Assembly: GCA_022705265.1 (NCBI GenBank)
Contig: JAKJEU010000052.1
Location: 1 to 8,700, forward strand
Length of the DNA: 8,700 bases
Origin: Pseudomonadota bacterium
GTDB lineage: Bacteria; Pseudomonadota; Alphaproteobacteria; JAKJEU01
Direction: 5' to 3'
The stretch's first letter is position 1. The number at the start of each line of letters is the position of its first letter. The notes under the pieces are model-generated. The model searched no databases and had not been told where the DNA came from. It saw only the letters and a list, made by a program, of their open reading frames with translations. Positions 7,146 through 8,700 of this stretch are shown here, piece after piece. A program made the translations under genes and the position numbers.

Positions 7146-7808
7146 ATGTCTACGATTAAGTTTAGCCTTTTTTCTAAAACTAAAGAACTAGATACTAAGA
7201 TAAATGAGTTTTTAAACAATGTGTCAGAGGCTGGAATTTTATATGGTAAGAATGTAGCGTTGTATCTTGAAGAAGGATATAGCGAAGATTTTGAAAACAG
7301 AATTGTTGAGGTTAAAAATTACGAAAGAAGAAACGATAAACTTCGTCGTGAAATTGAATTAAGTCTTTATCAAAACACCCTTATTCCAGAAGCCCGCTCT
7401 GATGTTAAAATCTTACTTGAAGAAGTTGACGAGCTTTTAAATATGTTTGAAAGAAATCTTTTCAATTTCTCAGTCGAAAAACCAGAAGTTGAACAAGATT
7501 TAAAATCCATGTTCCGTGAATTAGTTGAAAATTCTGTTCACACTACCGAGGCTTTGGTTCGTGCTATACGAGCATTTTTTGCAAATATCACCGAAGTTAA
7601 CGATCATATTCATAAGGTTATGTTTTATGAAAATCAAGGCGATCAAGTTTATGACAGACTTATAAGAGCTTTATTTTCAAAAAACTATATGCCTTTAAGT
7701 CAAAAAATGCATCTTAAAACCTTTTTTGGCAATACCGAAGGCATTTCAAATCATGCCGAAGATATTGCTGATATGCTAACCTTGTTCACTATTAAAAGAA
7801 TGATTTAA
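7146..7808 (+). CDS. PhoU-like DUF47 family protein, putative regulator of the Pit phosphate permease
   Basis: This 220-residue, mostly helical cytoplasmic protein matches the DUF47 (PhoU-related) family in length and layout. There are two copies of the E-x-x-x-D metal-binding motif typical of PhoU folds: ERRND at 60-64, followed by KLRREIELSLY, and ENQGD at 162-166, followed by QVYDRLIRALF. LIPEARSDVKILLEEVDELL (79-98) equals the family's P-x-x-R-x-D-x-x-x-L segment. Members are usually encoded directly before Pit-type phosphate transporters and are thought to modulate them. That is the arrangement here: the permease starts five bases after the stop. The start is set by the strong AAGGAGGTG. 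Identification by family is confident; the regulatory role is inferred from family and context. Confidence 0.88.
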   Translation: MSTIKFSLFSKTKELDTKINEFLNNVSEAGILYGKNVALYLEEGYSEDFENRIVEVKNYERRNDKLRREIELSLYQNTLIPEARSDVKILLEEVDELLNMFERNLFNFSVEKPEVEQDLKSMFRELVENSVHTTEALVRAIRAFFANITEVNDHIHKVMFYENQGDQVYDRLIRALFSKNYMPLSQKMHLKTFFGNTEGISNHAEDIADMLTLFTIKRMI

Positions 7809-7813
7809 TTATT

Positions 7814-8700
7814 ATGAATAATGCTTTAATACTTTTTTATCTTACAAGCGGTATGTTTATGGGTTGGTCTTTGGGTGCTAACCAAATGGCTAATATCTTT
7901 GGTGCTGCCGTTGGGACTAAGATGGTTAAATTTAAAACTGCTGGAATAATCGCAAGTTTATTTATTATAGTTGGTGCGGTTTTTGGCGGTGCTGGTGCTG
8001 CTTCTACTCTTGGTAAACTGGGTGCAATTAATGAGTTGGCCGGGGCGTTTGTTGCTGCTTTATCTGCTGCTTTGTCGGTATTTATGATGACTAAGGCTGG
8101 AATTCCTGTATCAACCACACAAGCAATCGTGGGTTCCATCATCGGTTGGAGCATTTTTAAAGGTCATAGTGTTCACCCTGAAACCATAAGCAAGATTGTT
8201 ATGGCTTGGGTATTATCGCCTCTTATGTCTGGTATGTTTGCTATAGGATTAATGACTTTTGTTAAATGGTATTTACGAACATTTCCTGTACCTTTGCTTA
8301 AACTTGATGCTATTGTAAGAACTGGGTTAATTGTTACGGGTGCTTTTGGTGCATATTCATCTGGTGCAAATAATATTGGTAATGTTATGGGGGTTTTTAT
8401 TAACGCTTCTCCTTTTGCTCCGATTGATTTGTTTGGTGTCTACACATTTTCATCAGTTCAACAATTGTTTTTAATCGGTGGAATCGCAATTTCGGTTGGT
8501 ATTTTCACATATTCTTATAAAGTTATTAATACCGTTGGTAAAAGCTTACTTGATTTAACTCCTCTTTCAGCTTGGGTTGTGGTTACTTCCCACTCTTTGG
8601 TGCTTTTTATATTTGCATCTCGTTCTTTGAAAGCTTTTCTTGAAAGCTTGGGATTACCATCTTTTCCTCTTGTTCCTGTGTCTAGCAGTGAAGCGATTAT
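7814..8700 (+). CDS. Pit-family (PHO4) inorganic phosphate permease, 3' end outside window
   Basis: 295 codons are present and run off the right edge. The product is a hydrophobic multi-span inner-membrane protein with the internal duplication of the PiT family. The first signature reads GANQMANIFGAAVGTKM (21-37) and the repeat reads GANNIGNVMGVF (184-195). PVSTTQAIVGSIIGW (98-112) matches the family's P-x-S-T-T motif, and LVPVSSSEAI near the edge begins its second copy. Such carriers import phosphate with a cation. The usual signature is GANDxANAFG, so the Asp is Gln24 here and Asn187 in the second copy. The ATG at 7814 has no clear ribosome binding site and sits five bases after the DUF47 stop, so translation is probably coupled. 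The family is sure and the substrate likely. Confidence 0.9.
   Translation, partial: MNNALILFYLTSGMFMGWSLGANQMANIFGAAVGTKMVKFKTAGIIASLFIIVGAVFGGAGAASTLGKLGAINELAGAFVAALSAALSVFMMTKAGIPVSTTQAIVGSIIGWSIFKGHSVHPETISKIVMAWVLSPLMSGMFAIGLMTFVKWYLRTFPVPLLKLDAIVRTGLIVTGAFGAYSSGANNIGNVMGVFINASPFAPIDLFGVYTFSSVQQLFLIGGIAISVGIFTYSYKVINTVGKSLLDLTPLSAWVVVTSHSLVLFIFASRSLKAFLESLGLPSFPLVPVSSSEAI

Noticed and set aside
7837..8154. A 105-residue open frame on the minus strand
   Set aside because: It is antisense to the Pit permease. Its Ala/Ile/Pro-rich composition is what results from reading Gly/Ala/Val-rich membrane codons backwards; no motif or ribosome binding site.

Overview
This is an AT-rich bacterial chromosomal window. 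TGA is used as a stop (it ends two genes), TGG encodes Trp, and one gene has a strong AAGGAGGTG ribosome binding site, so this is standard-code bacterial DNA. The LeuRS is of the type whose second catalytic-core block reads RETNTMPQWAGSSWYFLR, common in Firmicutes and related low-GC lineages. That is compatible with an uncultured low-GC Firmicutes/Tenericutes-like or similar bacterium, but the phylum cannot be fixed from this window. No mobile element, tRNA, rRNA or CRISPR array is visible.

Layout. (1) 1-1349, minus strand: N-terminal 449 codons of mfd (transcription-repair coupling factor), running off the left edge. (2) 1381-4421, plus strand: a two-gene unit divergent from mfd. The first gene is a fusion of a circularly permuted ATP-grasp-like domain and an alpha-E-like helical domain. 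The second, overlapping by ATGA, is a transglutaminase-like protein. A strong hairpin at 4407-4445 ends the unit and can also serve the convergent leuS. (3) 4466-6957, minus strand: leuS, in two reading frames because of a frame break near 5527-5544. (4) 7146-8700, plus strand: a PhoU-like DUF47 protein followed by a Pit-family phosphate permease cut by the right edge.

The two-gene unit matches a known association: circularly permuted ATP-grasp (COG2308), alpha-E (COG2307) and transglutaminase-like protein, predicted from comparative genomics to make or handle peptide-like modifications. What stands out here is that the fold-level motifs persist while residues expected for catalysis appear to be gone in every domain. 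The transglutaminase lacks its Cys and His. The ATP-grasp lacks its glycine-rich loop, its E-D-N metal triplet and its GGGSKD motif. The alpha-E part lacks its ERA glutamates. Both reading frames are long, open and translationally coupled, so this looks like a retained, repurposed (pseudoenzyme) version rather than decay. All of these comparisons were made from memory of the families and need a proper alignment.

The remaining genes are ordinary housekeeping functions: DNA repair, tRNA charging and phosphate uptake. The leuS frame break and a polarity change in the Pit signature motif also deserve checking.
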